Of a stretch of 64,000 nucleotides of DNA, positions 15,961 to 24,803 are shown piece after piece (the first letter of the stretch is position 1; each line of letters starts with the position of its first letter). The stretch spans positions 107,778 through 171,777 of the forward strand of contig CAZLYU010000003.1 in assembly GCA_964563855.1 (NCBI GenBank), written 5' to 3'. The notes under the pieces are model-generated. The model did no database searches, was not told the origin of the DNA, and was given only the letters and a program-made list of their open reading frames with translations. The DNA is from JAFGRR01 sp964563855. GTDB lineage: Bacteria > Planctomycetota > Phycisphaerae > UBA1845 > Fen-1342. The position numbers were made by a program, and so were the translations under genes.

Positions 15961-16518
15961 CAAGAGCACTTCACTGCGCCCCATGGAACGCCGCTCGACC
16001 ACCTCGGCGCCGATCAGCGCGTCAAGCGAAAGACCGCGCCGATCTTCAAACCGGAAGACCAGCAAGCCGTCTTCCGCGAGCCGTGCCGCCGATCGCCGTA
16101 ACAAGTCGAGCATGCGATGCGCGGGCGACACATCGGGAAACGGCGGGTCAAGGAAGATGAGACCAAACCCGTGATCGACGCGCGGCAAACGCATTGACCA
16201 CGCGTTCTCGGTCATAATCCTGCAATCCCGCCGATCAGACAGACGCGCCAAATTGCCGCGCAGCACGCCCGCGGCCCGCCGGTCACGCTCGACAAACACA
16301 CACGACCGCGCGCCGCGCGAGAGCGCCTCAATACCAAACGAACCACTCCCGGCGAACAAATCGAGCACATCGACCTCCGGGACTTCACCCGGCGTCGCCA
16401 GGCGCGAGCCGAGAATGTTGAAGATCGTTTCCTTGATCTGGTCAGTCAGCGGACGCGTGCTCATTCCCGGCGGCGCCGAGAGCCGCAAACCGCGGTAACG
16501 TCCGGATATCACGCGCAC
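15769..16518 (-). CDS. rsmD: 16S rRNA (guanine-966-N2) methyltransferase
   Basis: Methylates G966 of 16S rRNA in the 30S subunit. Starts with GTG at 16518, giving MRVISGRYRGLRL, the standard family beginning. The SAM motif is DLFAGSGSFGIEALSRGA, and the catalytic DPPF motif is LIFLDPPF. The family domain ends around residue 185 (EVLLLSRAT); a further 64 residues rich in Ala, Glu and Gly follow, encoded antisense to the end of the FecCD gene because no stop occurs earlier. The tail looks like read-through into the neighbour rather than a domain. Confidence 0.92.
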   Translation of the reverse strand: MRVISGRYRGLRLSAPPGMSTRPLTDQIKETIFNILGSRLATPGEVPEVDVLDLFAGSGSFGIEALSRGARSCVFVERDRRAAGVLRGNLARLSDRRDCRIMTENAWSMRLPRVDHGFGLIFLDPPFPDVSPAHRMLDLLRRSAARLAEDGLLVFRFEDRRGLSLDALIGAEVVERRSMGRSEVLLLSRATGAAQQQGEEEDGAKAVGQHADRELARKRAACDGVGDGQESGAEAARGDHQGERARPDE

Positions 16519-16588
16519 CTCATACGCTCCGCCGCCTCAATCCGACTCTAAATCCAGCTACACCGGCTGATGGTCGATCTCTCCCGTG

Positions 16589-17362
16589 ATGCTACGCGAC
16601 CTCAGAGACATCCTGTTGGATTGGGAATACGAGCCGGGCAAAATCTCGGTGCGCAAGATCATTGGTCGCGATGGGCGCGACAAGATCCAGACGCGCGTCG
16701 ATCTCGGCCTGCTCCAGCTCGAAATCACCGGACGTCCCGACGGCGCCGAACCCGGCGGCTCGTCGACCTTGCTCGATCACCTTGAACGCGAACTCACCGA
16801 GTTCGTCAACCGCACCGGCGATGACGCGGATTTTGTCCTGTCGGCGGATGACGCCGCAGAATTACGACACGAAGCCTACTTATTTTATCAGCGCTTCCTC
16901 GCGCTCTTCGTGCTCGAAGACTTTGATGAGGTCGAGCGCGACACCGGACACAACCTGCGCATCCTCGACTTCTGTCGACGCTATGGCGCCAGCGACGCCG
17001 AACGCAACGCCCTCGAGCCGCAGCGCCCCTACGTCACCATGATGAACGGCCGGGCGCGGTCCCTGGCGCTCCTGCAGCGACGCGAACCCGAAGCCGCCTT
17101 GCAGGTTTGCGACGCCACCCAACGACTCTTGACCGACTTGCCCGACCTGTACGACCAGGCCGAACTGCCCGAAATCCGGCTGTTGGCCGAGTTGCGCGCC
17201 CGCATTCTCGCCGCATTGCCGAGCGACTCGCCGTCCCGGCTTCAAGCCGAGTTGGGCCGCGCGATTCTCGCCGAAGACTACGAGCACGCCGCCCAGATCC
17301 GCGACCGACTGGCCACCACTCGCCGCCGAGTCGCTCCGTCGAGTCGCGTCGAGATCCGTTGA
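16589..17362 (+). CDS. UvrB/UvrC-motif protein of unknown function
   Basis: A 257-residue cytosolic protein. The last 45 residues carry a UVR motif (ELGRAILAEDYEHAAQIRDRL), the helical hairpin by which UvrB and UvrC, and also ClpC-associated McsA, contact partners. The N-terminal 200 residues are mostly helical and not recognised; the first part (LLDWEYEPGKISVRKIIG) seems to be a small globular domain. No Cys4 zinc motifs of McsA are present. GTG three bases before the ATG is an alternative start. It lies alone, divergent from rsmD. Confidence 0.75.
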   Translation: MLRDLRDILLDWEYEPGKISVRKIIGRDGRDKIQTRVDLGLLQLEITGRPDGAEPGGSSTLLDHLERELTEFVNRTGDDADFVLSADDAAELRHEAYLFYQRFLALFVLEDFDEVERDTGHNLRILDFCRRYGASDAERNALEPQRPYVTMMNGRARSLALLQRREPEAALQVCDATQRLLTDLPDLYDQAELPEIRLLAELRARILAALPSDSPSRLQAELGRAILAEDYEHAAQIRDRLATTRRRVAPSSRVEIR

Positions 17363-17455
17363 CGGTCGGACGCGACGAAACTACTTTCATGAATTGAGCT
17401 TCGATCTGCGCTGCATGCCGCTGCGCACGCGGCACGCCGCAATGGAGGTCGCCAG

Positions 17456-18445
17456 ATGGGTTTGTTTCGGCCGACCATGCAACGCCTCTTTCTCGTCACC
17501 ACCCTGTGCGCGACACCCGCATTCACGATCGGTTGCGGCGGCGCGAACCCGCCCGAATCGGCGTATAACGAGGTGATCGAAGGCGTGGCCCCGCTGTCGG
17601 TGCGATCCCAGGTCGACCCTGCGATATTGCAGGATCCGCGCAACTACACGGGCAACGCCGTCACCGTTCGCGAACAAGCCGCCGCCGCCGCCCAAGACGC
17701 CGTGCGCGACACGGTGCTTGAGTTGATCAACGCGCTGCGCGCCCCCAACGCCCAAACGATCGTCGAACTGCATCTTCAGCCCCCCGGCGCGGCGATCAGC
17801 GATGAACGCGTGCAAAACGCACTCTTCTCGGCTTTCGACCGATTGGCGGCGCTGAAAAACATCTGGATCGCCAAACTCGAGGCTCCGGATTTCTCGTCCG
17901 TGCAACTCCGCTGGCAGGAGTTGGTGGCTCAGCTCGACGACGAGACCCTTCTGAATCTCGTCAACCTGCGCTCCATCGATCAGGAGAACGTCAACGCGTC
18001 GCTCGACGTCGTGCGCACCGAAACGCTCGTGCGCGAAGCGCTCTCCAGCGTCGGGTTCGACGTCGCGGTCGGCGAGACCGTGCAAGTGCTCGGCGGGCTG
18101 GGCTCGGCCGGGCTCGGGTTGGACCTCGCCTCCGCCGCCGTCGACGCCGCCCGCACCGTCGGCGAAGACAATCCGGTGCAGATGCGTAACGAGGCCGGGG
18201 AATGGCGTGTGGCGCAGTCGCCGCTAATCACCGCCTCCCCCGAGCAAGCGCTGCGCAATCTGGCGTACCTCCAGGCGTTCCTCGATCGTTTCACCGAAAT
18301 CATCGACGACGCCGACGCCGGCATGTTCGAGAGCCCGGTGCTGCTCATGCAGGATATTCAGGTCGCCGTCGCTCAGGCGCAGCAGCAGGTTGCAGCGGCG
18401 GAAGCCGCCGGCGCATTCGACGCACCTACAGACGCGGGGCCCTAG
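17456..18445 (+). CDS. Putative lipoprotein of unknown function
   Basis: A 329-residue exported protein; GGAGG lies nine bases before the start. Residues 8-28 are hydrophobic and end in a lipobox-like TIGCGG with Cys27, which suggests membrane anchoring by a lipid. The rest is helical, rich in Ala, Gln and Glu, with a polar Gly/Asp-rich patch near residues 205-225 (VLGGLGSAGLGLD). I recognise no domain. The gene is followed 25 bases later by a small unknown gene and then a YhaM-like gene, perhaps one transcript. Confidence 0.75.
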   Translation: MGLFRPTMQRLFLVTTLCATPAFTIGCGGANPPESAYNEVIEGVAPLSVRSQVDPAILQDPRNYTGNAVTVREQAAAAAQDAVRDTVLELINALRAPNAQTIVELHLQPPGAAISDERVQNALFSAFDRLAALKNIWIAKLEAPDFSSVQLRWQELVAQLDDETLLNLVNLRSIDQENVNASLDVVRTETLVREALSSVGFDVAVGETVQVLGGLGSAGLGLDLASAAVDAARTVGEDNPVQMRNEAGEWRVAQSPLITASPEQALRNLAYLQAFLDRFTEIIDDADAGMFESPVLLMQDIQVAVAQAQQQVAAAEAAGAFDAPTDAGP

Positions 18446-18470
18446 TTCCGTCTTGGATCGGGTGGTGGTG

Positions 18471-18860
18471 ATGGTCAGCAAAGAACGACAGCAGGCGTGG
18501 ACGAGTGAGGTGGCGCACGAACCGCGGCTGGACTCCCTGTGTCGCGTCATCGCGGAGCAGCAGCGCGCGGTGTTTCACCGCGCTGATCACCAGGCCGATC
18601 AGGAACGCGTCGTTGCCGAGCAAATCCTCCTCGCCGAAGTGCAAACCGCGCACGCCGGCGATCCCAACGCGCTCATCTTCTTGCTCGACCGACGCATTCA
18701 GCAGGGAGCGCCCGAAGTGCAGGTCATTCAGGAGTTCGCCCAGCGGCTTCACTCGTACTACACCACACCTCTCGGGGTCGCGGTTCGCAAGGAACTGTTC
18801 GGCGGATCCGCCGAGCTCGCGCCGGATTCCAAGCCGCGCTCCGGTCAGGCCCGCATCTGA
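18471..18860 (+). CDS. Small unknown cytosolic protein
   Basis: A 129-residue acidic, mostly helical protein without signal peptide or recognised domain. The start at 18471 is preferred over an ATG 81 bases upstream because the latter overlaps the lipoprotein gene and has no ribosome site. Its stop and the next start share bases (TGATG), so translation is coupled to the YhaM-like exonuclease. It could be a partner or regulator of that enzyme, which is an inference from coupling alone. Confidence 0.65.
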   Translation: MVSKERQQAWTSEVAHEPRLDSLCRVIAEQQRAVFHRADHQADQERVVAEQILLAEVQTAHAGDPNALIFLLDRRIQQGAPEVQVIQEFAQRLHSYYTTPLGVAVRKELFGGSAELAPDSKPRSGQARI

Positions 18861-19864
18861 TGCCCGCCACCCCGCCGCGACGACTGATCTCAGAGTTTCA
18901 ATCCGGCGACTTTCTCGAAGACCATCTCTTCCTGGTGCATCAAAAGGACCTCCGCACCACCAACAACGGCAGTCTCTACATCCACGCCGTCTTTGCTGAC
19001 CACTCCGGCCAGATCGTGGCGCGCAAGTGGGACGCCTCAAAGGAACTCTTCGCCGACATCCCGCTCGGCGGCTATCTCTTCGTCCGGGGGCGCGTCGAGA
19101 GCTACAAGAACCGTCCGCAACTCATCATCGACGGCGTTCGCTCCGCGGCGCCTGACGACGTGGACCCGCTCGACTTCCTCCCGCGCGGCGCCGGAGACCC
19201 GGAGCAACAGTGGGAGCGCGTCAAAGCGATTCTGCGCACCATCGAGCATCCAGACCTGCTCGCGGTGGTGGGCAAGTTTATCAACGACGAGTCGTTTGAA
19301 CGCGACTTCAAGCTCGCGCCCGCCGCCGTCGCCATGCATCACGCATACTTAGGCGGCTTGATCGAGCACACGCTGAACCTGCTCGAGTTGGCGTTGCTGG
19401 TGCTGCCGCGCTATCCAGCGCTTGACCGCGACGTGGTGCTCGCCGGCGTGTTTCTGCACGACGCCGGCAAGACCGCCGAACTCGGCTATGCGTCGAGTTT
19501 CTCGTACACCACGGAGGGACAACTAGTCGGCCACATCGTGATGTGCGTGTCATGGATTGACCAGAAGGTGCGCGAGATCGCCGCCGAGCGACAGGCGCCG
19601 CTCGACGAAGAACGTCTCAACCTGCTCCGGCACATCATTGTGGCGCATCATGGCGCGTACGAGTTCGGCAGTCCCAAGCTGCCCGCCGCCGCCGAAGCGA
19701 TGTTTGTTCACTACCTCGACAACATCGATGCCAAGATGGCGATGTTTCAGCACCATGTGCAGTCGTCCGCAGACGACGACAGCGACTGGACGAGCTACGT
19801 GAACGGCTTGCAGACGCGCATCTACAAAGGCCCCGCAGATCGACGAGCGGCCGCGCCCGAGTGA
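18860..19864 (+). CDS. YhaM-like OB-fold plus HD-domain 3'-5' exoribonuclease
   Basis: A 334-residue protein with an N-terminal OB fold (residues about 10-95, with SLYIHAVFADHSGQIVARKW) and a metal-dependent HD domain (from about 160). Metal ligands are visible as HHAYLGGLIEHT, VFLHDAGKT and IVAHHGAYEFG. B. subtilis YhaM, with the same order, is a 3'-5' exonuclease on RNA and single-stranded DNA. Starts inside the stop of the small gene upstream. The next gene is convergent, 29 bases after its stop. Confidence 0.86.
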   Translation: MPATPPRRLISEFQSGDFLEDHLFLVHQKDLRTTNNGSLYIHAVFADHSGQIVARKWDASKELFADIPLGGYLFVRGRVESYKNRPQLIIDGVRSAAPDDVDPLDFLPRGAGDPEQQWERVKAILRTIEHPDLLAVVGKFINDESFERDFKLAPAAVAMHHAYLGGLIEHTLNLLELALLVLPRYPALDRDVVLAGVFLHDAGKTAELGYASSFSYTTEGQLVGHIVMCVSWIDQKVREIAAERQAPLDEERLNLLRHIIVAHHGAYEFGSPKLPAAAEAMFVHYLDNIDAKMAMFQHHVQSSADDDSDWTSYVNGLQTRIYKGPADRRAAAPE

Positions 19865-19893
19865 AGCGCGCGGCCCGCTGGCGGAGACGCGGG

Positions 19894-21117
19894 CTACTCG
19901 TAACGAAGGGCGTCAACCGGATTATTGCGACTTGCGATCCATGCGGGGTAGATGCCGCTAATCACGCCGACGACCGTCGAAACGGACAGCGCCGCGACGA
20001 TCACGCCGGTGGTGATCTCGGTGATGAACATGCCCTGCAGCGTCTTGTCGATCAAGTCTGACATCATCCACCCGACCAGCAAACCGAACAGACCGCCGAG
20101 CAGGCTGATGATGAGCGCCTCGGCGAGGAATTGCAGCAGGATGTCGCTGCGACGCGCCCCCACCGCCATCCGCACCCCGATCTCGCGTGTGCGCTCCGTC
20201 ACCGACACGAGCATGATGTTCATGATGCCGATCCCGCCGACCACGAGACTGATTCCGGCGATGCTGTAAAACACCACGCGAAAGATCAGCGCCGCCGAGT
20301 TGATGTTGTTGAGCGCTTCCTGCTGGTTCAGGATGCGAAAGTCATCCTTCTCACCGACACGAATGTTGTGCTCGCGGCGCAGGATGGTGGCGATCGTCTT
20401 CTCGAGCTCGTTGAGATCAACTCCTTCGGCGCCCTGCACGACGAGCTGATCAACAAACTTGCGGTTGAAAAAACGCTTCAGCGCCGCCTTGATCGGTATG
20501 TAAACGGCCTCATCCGCATTCATGAAGCCGATGTTGCCGCGCTCCTCCATTACACCCAGCACGCGATACGTGTTTCCGCGAATCTTCACCGACTGCCCGA
20601 CCGGCGCCATGCCGCCGAACAGATCACTCGCCACCGTGGCGCCCAACAAGACCACGCGGCTCATCGAGTCGGTCACGTCGGCACGGTTGAACAGCCGACC
20701 CTCCTGGGTCTCGAAGGCGTTGATGCGAAAGTAGCGGTCGTCCGTCGCGATGACCTGATAGTCTTTCGACTTCGAGAAATTGCGCACCGTCGCCGAACCG
20801 CGCGCCACAGCCGCAACTTCATCCACCTGGTCGCCCAACTCGCGCAGCAAGACGTCGCCGTCGGCGGGCACGAGGGTCTGCGCAATGCCGACCACCCGCC
20901 CTTGCACTTGCGCGGCTTCCGGCACGACCGTCAGCAGATTGGAGCCCAGCGACTTGAAGTCGCTCAAGATCTTGTTCGAGGCCCCCTCCAGAATCGACAT
21001 GCTCGCGGTCACGCTCGCCACACCGATCAGCACCCCCATGGTCGCCAGCAGCGAACGCAGGAAGTGATTGTTCAGGCTGCGCATCGCCGTCACGAATAGC
21101 CGCGGATAAAACAGCAC
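19894..21117 (-). CDS. MacB-type ABC permease without a fused ATPase
   Basis: A 407-residue FtsX/MacB-family membrane protein. It starts with GTG at 21117 with TAGGAG six bases upstream. One helix near residues 18-40, a large periplasmic MacB-PCD domain (about 45-275), then three helices at the end, with the coupling loop SVTERTREIGVRMAVGARR near residue 310. In this class the permease works with a separate LolD-type ATPase and often a periplasmic fusion protein; neither is adjacent. The gene before it encodes an exported protein 29 bases away, possibly a substrate or partner. Confidence 0.9.
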   Translation of the reverse strand: MLFYPRLFVTAMRSLNNHFLRSLLATMGVLIGVASVTASMSILEGASNKILSDFKSLGSNLLTVVPEAAQVQGRVVGIAQTLVPADGDVLLRELGDQVDEVAAVARGSATVRNFSKSKDYQVIATDDRYFRINAFETQEGRLFNRADVTDSMSRVVLLGATVASDLFGGMAPVGQSVKIRGNTYRVLGVMEERGNIGFMNADEAVYIPIKAALKRFFNRKFVDQLVVQGAEGVDLNELEKTIATILRREHNIRVGEKDDFRILNQQEALNNINSAALIFRVVFYSIAGISLVVGGIGIMNIMLVSVTERTREIGVRMAVGARRSDILLQFLAEALIISLLGGLFGLLVGWMMSDLIDKTLQGMFITEITTGVIVAALSVSTVVGVISGIYPAWIASRNNPVDALRYE

Positions 21118-21146
21118 CGCGTTCTCCTACCAGCGCCGGCCCCGGT

Positions 21147-22193
21147 TCAGTCGAGTTGGCGACGTCCACCAGAGGCGAGCAGTAAACCACACAGACCGAC
21201 CACACTGACAAATCCCAATCCACCGCACGGCCCAATCAGCGGAACCTGCGCGTTTTGTTGCGCGGCCAGCGGCGATCCCTGCGGATCCTCCCGCTCCTGC
21301 ACCATCGCCGCCTCGAGCTTCTCGCCGGCCGTCAGCGACTGGGTAATTGCGACGATGTCCGCGATCTGCTCGATCGGTGTGCCGATGATCCCCGCGACCG
21401 CCGCACCGTCGGGTCGCGTCGCGCCGCGAACGCGCAGCTCGGTCGTGAGTTCGAACGGCTCCCCAACCACCGCGTCGTAGGTGTAGTCGAACTGCTGATT
21501 GGGGATTGAAACGAAGCTGACCGCTCCGAACTCGTCCAAGAGCGTTGGCAGGTTGAGCGCGAGCACCTGGTTCGGCGGGATGTCCCCGATCGCGTTCACC
21601 GTCACCACGCCGCCGATGCCGCCACGCAGCGCCAGCGCACCCGAGAAGACCGTCTGCGATCCCGTTGCAGTCGTCTGAATCACGTCGATCTCGAGATCGA
21701 TGTCGGCCCCGGTCAGATCCCCCGCACCCTCTTCGCCGACGATCGCAAATACCGCGTCAACGAACCACGTGCCGATAAACGTTCGTTCGACGCCGTTGGC
21801 GACTCCGAGTTCTTCAGACGTAAACGTGATCGAACGTGACTCGCGCAGCAGGGCGTTGATCTCATGCGATGTGGCCTCGGAGATGCTGCTGGCCGCGAAA
21901 TTCAATGCGAATTCTTCCGGGTTGGGTTGATCGAGCAGCGTCGGATCGGCGAACTGCGCCGCGACCGCCGCCGCCGCGAGTTCTTCCGAATCGATGAGCA
22001 CCGCCACCGGCTGCAGCGGCAAGTTGCTGGTGTCTTCGGGGAACGCGAGCGCCTCGCGATCCGTCGCGCCCGATGCGCCGTCAATCCGCTCGACGACCTC
22101 AACTTCTGCGGACCCGGAAAACGCCGTCACGGCCGCCGGTGCTGGCGTCACCAACGGAATCAGGAGTATGGTCAGCATCGAGCGTGAATTCAT
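21147..22193 (-). CDS. Secreted protein with C-terminal membrane-sorting tail, unknown function
   Basis: A 348-residue exported protein. The start at 22193 has GGGAG eight bases upstream; an ATG 48 bases earlier is less likely. Residues 1-22 are a signal peptide. The middle is beta-rich and acidic, and mostly without Cys. The last 25 residues read as a sorting tail: PCGGLG, a hydrophobic stretch, then GGRRQLD. It resembles PEP-CTERM tails in layout but has a Cys-Gly-Gly instead of PEP. Probably in one transcript with the MacB-type permease downstream. Confidence 0.72.
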   Translation of the reverse strand: MNSRSMLTILLIPLVTPAPAAVTAFSGSAEVEVVERIDGASGATDREALAFPEDTSNLPLQPVAVLIDSEELAAAAVAAQFADPTLLDQPNPEEFALNFAASSISEATSHEINALLRESRSITFTSEELGVANGVERTFIGTWFVDAVFAIVGEEGAGDLTGADIDLEIDVIQTTATGSQTVFSGALALRGGIGGVVTVNAIGDIPPNQVLALNLPTLLDEFGAVSFVSIPNQQFDYTYDAVVGEPFELTTELRVRGATRPDGAAVAGIIGTPIEQIADIVAITQSLTAGEKLEAAMVQEREDPQGSPLAAQQNAQVPLIGPCGGLGFVSVVGLCGLLLASGGRRQLD

Positions 22194-22379
22194 GCGAACT
22201 GGCTCCCTGGGCTGCATCGGTCGATCGGCGGGGTGACGCACCTGGCCGCACCCGCGAGAGGATAACGCGCGGAACGCTCCTCAGCATCGCGGAATGTGAC
22301 CACGATAGGCTCTCCGCAAGTGGGTAGCGGCCGGACTGACAATCTCTGACATGTTTCCAACAGACGCGAGCATTCGACG

Positions 22380-22991
22380 ATGACCGAACCCACCGACCTG
22401 CCCATCTCGTCCGCGCTGGTTGGATCCAACGTCCGCAGCGCGACCCGGCCGGAATGGGGCGTCGGGCGGGTCGAGCGGGTCGATGAGGTGCGCGAGGCCG
22501 GCGGCTTGAAACATCGCGTGGTCGTACAGTTTCAGGTCGTTGGGCGCAAGACGCTGCTGGCGCCTCCGGCGCGCCTGGCCGCCCCGACCGATTCACCCGT
22601 CCGCGAAGCCGGCTGGCTGGACAAGCTCGGCGGCCGCACACTCGACGACGTGTTGACCAAGATTCCCGCCGAGATCGCGAACACGCTCGGAACGCCGCGC
22701 GCTAAGCTTGCCGCGGCCGTACCGCTGTACTGGTACGACCCGGACGAGGGCAAGTCGCTGGTGACCTGGGCGACGCGTCAGTCGGACGCGCCCGACCCGC
22801 TGTCACTCTGGACGCGCGACGAGTTGCGCACTGCGTTCGACAGATTCGCCAGCGACCGCGACGCGTTCGTCAGGGGGCAGGCCGCATTGCTGCGACAGAA
22901 AGAGGGCGCCGAGGCGCTTCGAGCGTGGCTAGCCGAGCTTCCGTCGGCAACGCGCGAGCGCGTGGAAGCGGCGCTGCGGCGCGTCATCTGA
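22380..22991 (+). CDS. DUF3553-domain protein
   Basis: A 203-residue cytosolic protein. Residues about 8-62 match DUF3553, an SH3-like unit often found at the end of UvrD-type helicases (GSNVRSATRPEWGVGRVERV and VVVQFQVVGRKTLLAP). The rest is helical and unrecognised (LDDVLTKIPAEIANTLG). There is no helicase domain, so this is a stand-alone form. It could bind nucleic acid or protein; nothing in the context decides this. Confidence 0.75.
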   Translation: MTEPTDLPISSALVGSNVRSATRPEWGVGRVERVDEVREAGGLKHRVVVQFQVVGRKTLLAPPARLAAPTDSPVREAGWLDKLGGRTLDDVLTKIPAEIANTLGTPRAKLAAAVPLYWYDPDEGKSLVTWATRQSDAPDPLSLWTRDELRTAFDRFASDRDAFVRGQAALLRQKEGAEALRAWLAELPSATRERVEAALRRVI

Positions 22992-23098
22992 CCAACCACG
23001 CCGCGGCGAACGTCGCAACTTTTTCATTGACGCTGTCTGGCGCGATCGCTACAAGCGTTCGCTTTGCCCACAGGGCGATGCACCGGCGCACGGTGAGA

Positions 23099-23119
23099 CG
23101 TTTGCGTCAGGTGCAAACG
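23099..23119. promoter_or_regulatory. Inverted repeat upstream of amt
   Basis: CGTTTGC (23099-23105) and GCAAACG (23113-23119) form a perfect seven-base inverted repeat with a seven-base loop, ending 25 bases before the amt start. It may be a regulator site or a leader hairpin. No function is proven. Confidence 0.3.
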
Positions 23120-23144
23120 CGAGGGCGTTTCCAGGAGGTTGGAC

Positions 23145-24446
23145 ATGGATGGCGCGCTGATTGGCGGCGGTCTGCTCGCGCATGACAGCAGCTCGCAGCT
23201 CAATCTGAACATCGTATGGACGCTGGTCGCGGCGACCCTCGTGTTCTTGATGCAGGCCGGCTTCGCGCTGGTCGAAACCGGGTTCACCCGCGCCAAGAAC
23301 GCGGTGAACATCATCATGAAGAACCTGCTCGATTTCTCCGTCGGCTCAATCGCCTTCTTCCTGGTCGGCTTCGGATTGATGTTCGGCGCCACCACAACCG
23401 GCTGGTTCGGAACAACGCTCTTCGCCCCCAGCGACGTCCCCGGCGACCTCGGGTTCACCTTTCTCATCTTCCAAACGGTCTTCGCCGCGACCGCCGCCAC
23501 CATCGTCTCGGGCGCGATGGCGGAGCGCACCAAGTTCACGTCTTACCTGGTCTACAGCGCCTTCATCACGCTGCTGATCTACCCAGTCTTCGGTTCATGG
23601 GCCTGGGGCGGATTGCTCGACGGCGGCGGCTGGCTCGAGAACCTCGGCGGCGGCGAAGACGGCGCCTTCCTGCAGCCCTTCTACGACTTCGCCGGCTCGA
23701 CCGTCGTGCACTCGGTCGGCGGCTGGCTGGCGCTCGCGGGCGCGTTGGTCTGTGGACCGCGGCTTGGGAAGTATGTACAGGGTCAGGCCCGCGCCATTCC
23801 CGGTCATAACATCCCCCTCGCCGCGCTCGGCGTCTTCATCCTCTGGTTCGGGTGGTTCGGCTTCAACGCCGGCAGCACGACCACCGGCGGCGCCAGCATC
23901 GGCTACATCGCGGTCACGACCAATCTGTCCGCCTCCGCCGGCGCGATCTTCGCGATGATCGCCATCTGGATCATCGACAAAACTCCCGACGCCTCGATGG
24001 CGCTGAACGGCGCGCTCGCGGGTCTGGTCGGCATTACCGCGGGCTGCGACGCGGTCTCCCCGCTCGGTGCGCTCGCGATCGGCGCCGTTGCGGGTCTACT
24101 CGTCGTCGTCGCCGTGCTATTCATCGACACCGTGCTCAAGATCGACGACCCCGTGGGCGCCGTCAGCGTGCACGGCGTGTGCGGCGCCTGGGGAACCCTC
24201 GCCGTCGGGCTGTTCAGCACCTCGAACGGCGTGTTCTACGGCGGCGGCTTCGGCCAGCTCGCGAGTCAGGCCATCGGCGTCGGCGCGGCCTTCATCTGGG
24301 CGTTCGGTCTGGGGCTGATTCTCTTCGGCCTGATCCGCCTGACTATCGGCCTGCGCGTCTCACCTGACGAAGAACGCCGCGGGCTCGACATCGGCGAGCA
24401 TGGCATGGAGGCGTATAGCGGCTTCCAGGTGTTTGTGACGGAATAG
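23145..24446 (+). CDS. amt: Ammonium transporter
   Basis: Trimeric inner-membrane channel for ammonium, 433 residues with about eleven helices. AGGAGG lies six bases before the chosen ATG; a TTG six bases earlier is less likely. Family signatures include ETGFTRAKNAVNIIMKNL, the pore histidines in GSTVVHSVGGWLAL and GAVSVHGVCGAWG, and the conserved Phe-rich mid part. The P-II gene follows after 15 bases, the usual amtB-glnK pairing in which the P-II trimer plugs the channel when nitrogen is plentiful. Confidence 0.95.
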   Translation: MDGALIGGGLLAHDSSSQLNLNIVWTLVAATLVFLMQAGFALVETGFTRAKNAVNIIMKNLLDFSVGSIAFFLVGFGLMFGATTTGWFGTTLFAPSDVPGDLGFTFLIFQTVFAATAATIVSGAMAERTKFTSYLVYSAFITLLIYPVFGSWAWGGLLDGGGWLENLGGGEDGAFLQPFYDFAGSTVVHSVGGWLALAGALVCGPRLGKYVQGQARAIPGHNIPLAALGVFILWFGWFGFNAGSTTTGGASIGYIAVTTNLSASAGAIFAMIAIWIIDKTPDASMALNGALAGLVGITAGCDAVSPLGALAIGAVAGLLVVVAVLFIDTVLKIDDPVGAVSVHGVCGAWGTLAVGLFSTSNGVFYGGGFGQLASQAIGVGAAFIWAFGLGLILFGLIRLTIGLRVSPDEERRGLDIGEHGMEAYSGFQVFVTE

Positions 24447-24461
24447 CCGGGAGAGCAGACC

Positions 24462-24803
24462 ATGAAACTCATCGTCGCCTACATCCAGCCTGAACGCCTT
24501 AATGACGTAAAGCAGTCGCTCTATCGACGCGAGGTCTACAAGATGTCCGTCACCAACGCGCTTGGCTGCGGTCAGCAAGGCGGCTACGACGAGCACTATC
24601 GCGGCGTGCGCATCGAGGTGACGCTGCTCAAGAAAGTGCGCATCGAACTGGCCGTGAATGACGATTTCGTCGAGCCCACCGTCAAGGCGATCATCGAAGG
24701 CGCCAAAACCGGCAACATCGGAGACGGCAAGATCTTCGTGCTGCCGCTCGAACAATGCATCCGCATTCGCACCGAGGAGAGCGGCAACGACGCGATCGGT
24801 TAG
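24462..24803 (+). CDS. glnK: P-II nitrogen regulatory protein
   Basis: Trimeric signal protein of 113 residues that senses ATP/ADP and 2-oxoglutarate and controls Amt. The ATP-site C loop is KTGNIGDGKIFV (82-93). The T loop aligns without gaps to E. coli GlnB, but position 51, the uridylylated Tyr, is Ile here (HYRGVRIEV; Tyr46 is kept). So control by uridylylation is unlikely and effector binding alone should act. It forms an operon with amt and its stop overlaps the stop of the convergent gene by a TTAG. Confidence 0.93.
   Translation: MKLIVAYIQPERLNDVKQSLYRREVYKMSVTNALGCGQQGGYDEHYRGVRIEVTLLKKVRIELAVNDDFVEPTVKAIIEGAKTGNIGDGKIFVLPLEQCIRIRTEESGNDAIG

Noticed and set aside
23038..23053. Possible sigma-54 promoter before amt (TGGCGCG, four bases, CTACA)
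   Set aside because: The GG is present but the GC of the -12 element is AC, so it fails the core consensus.
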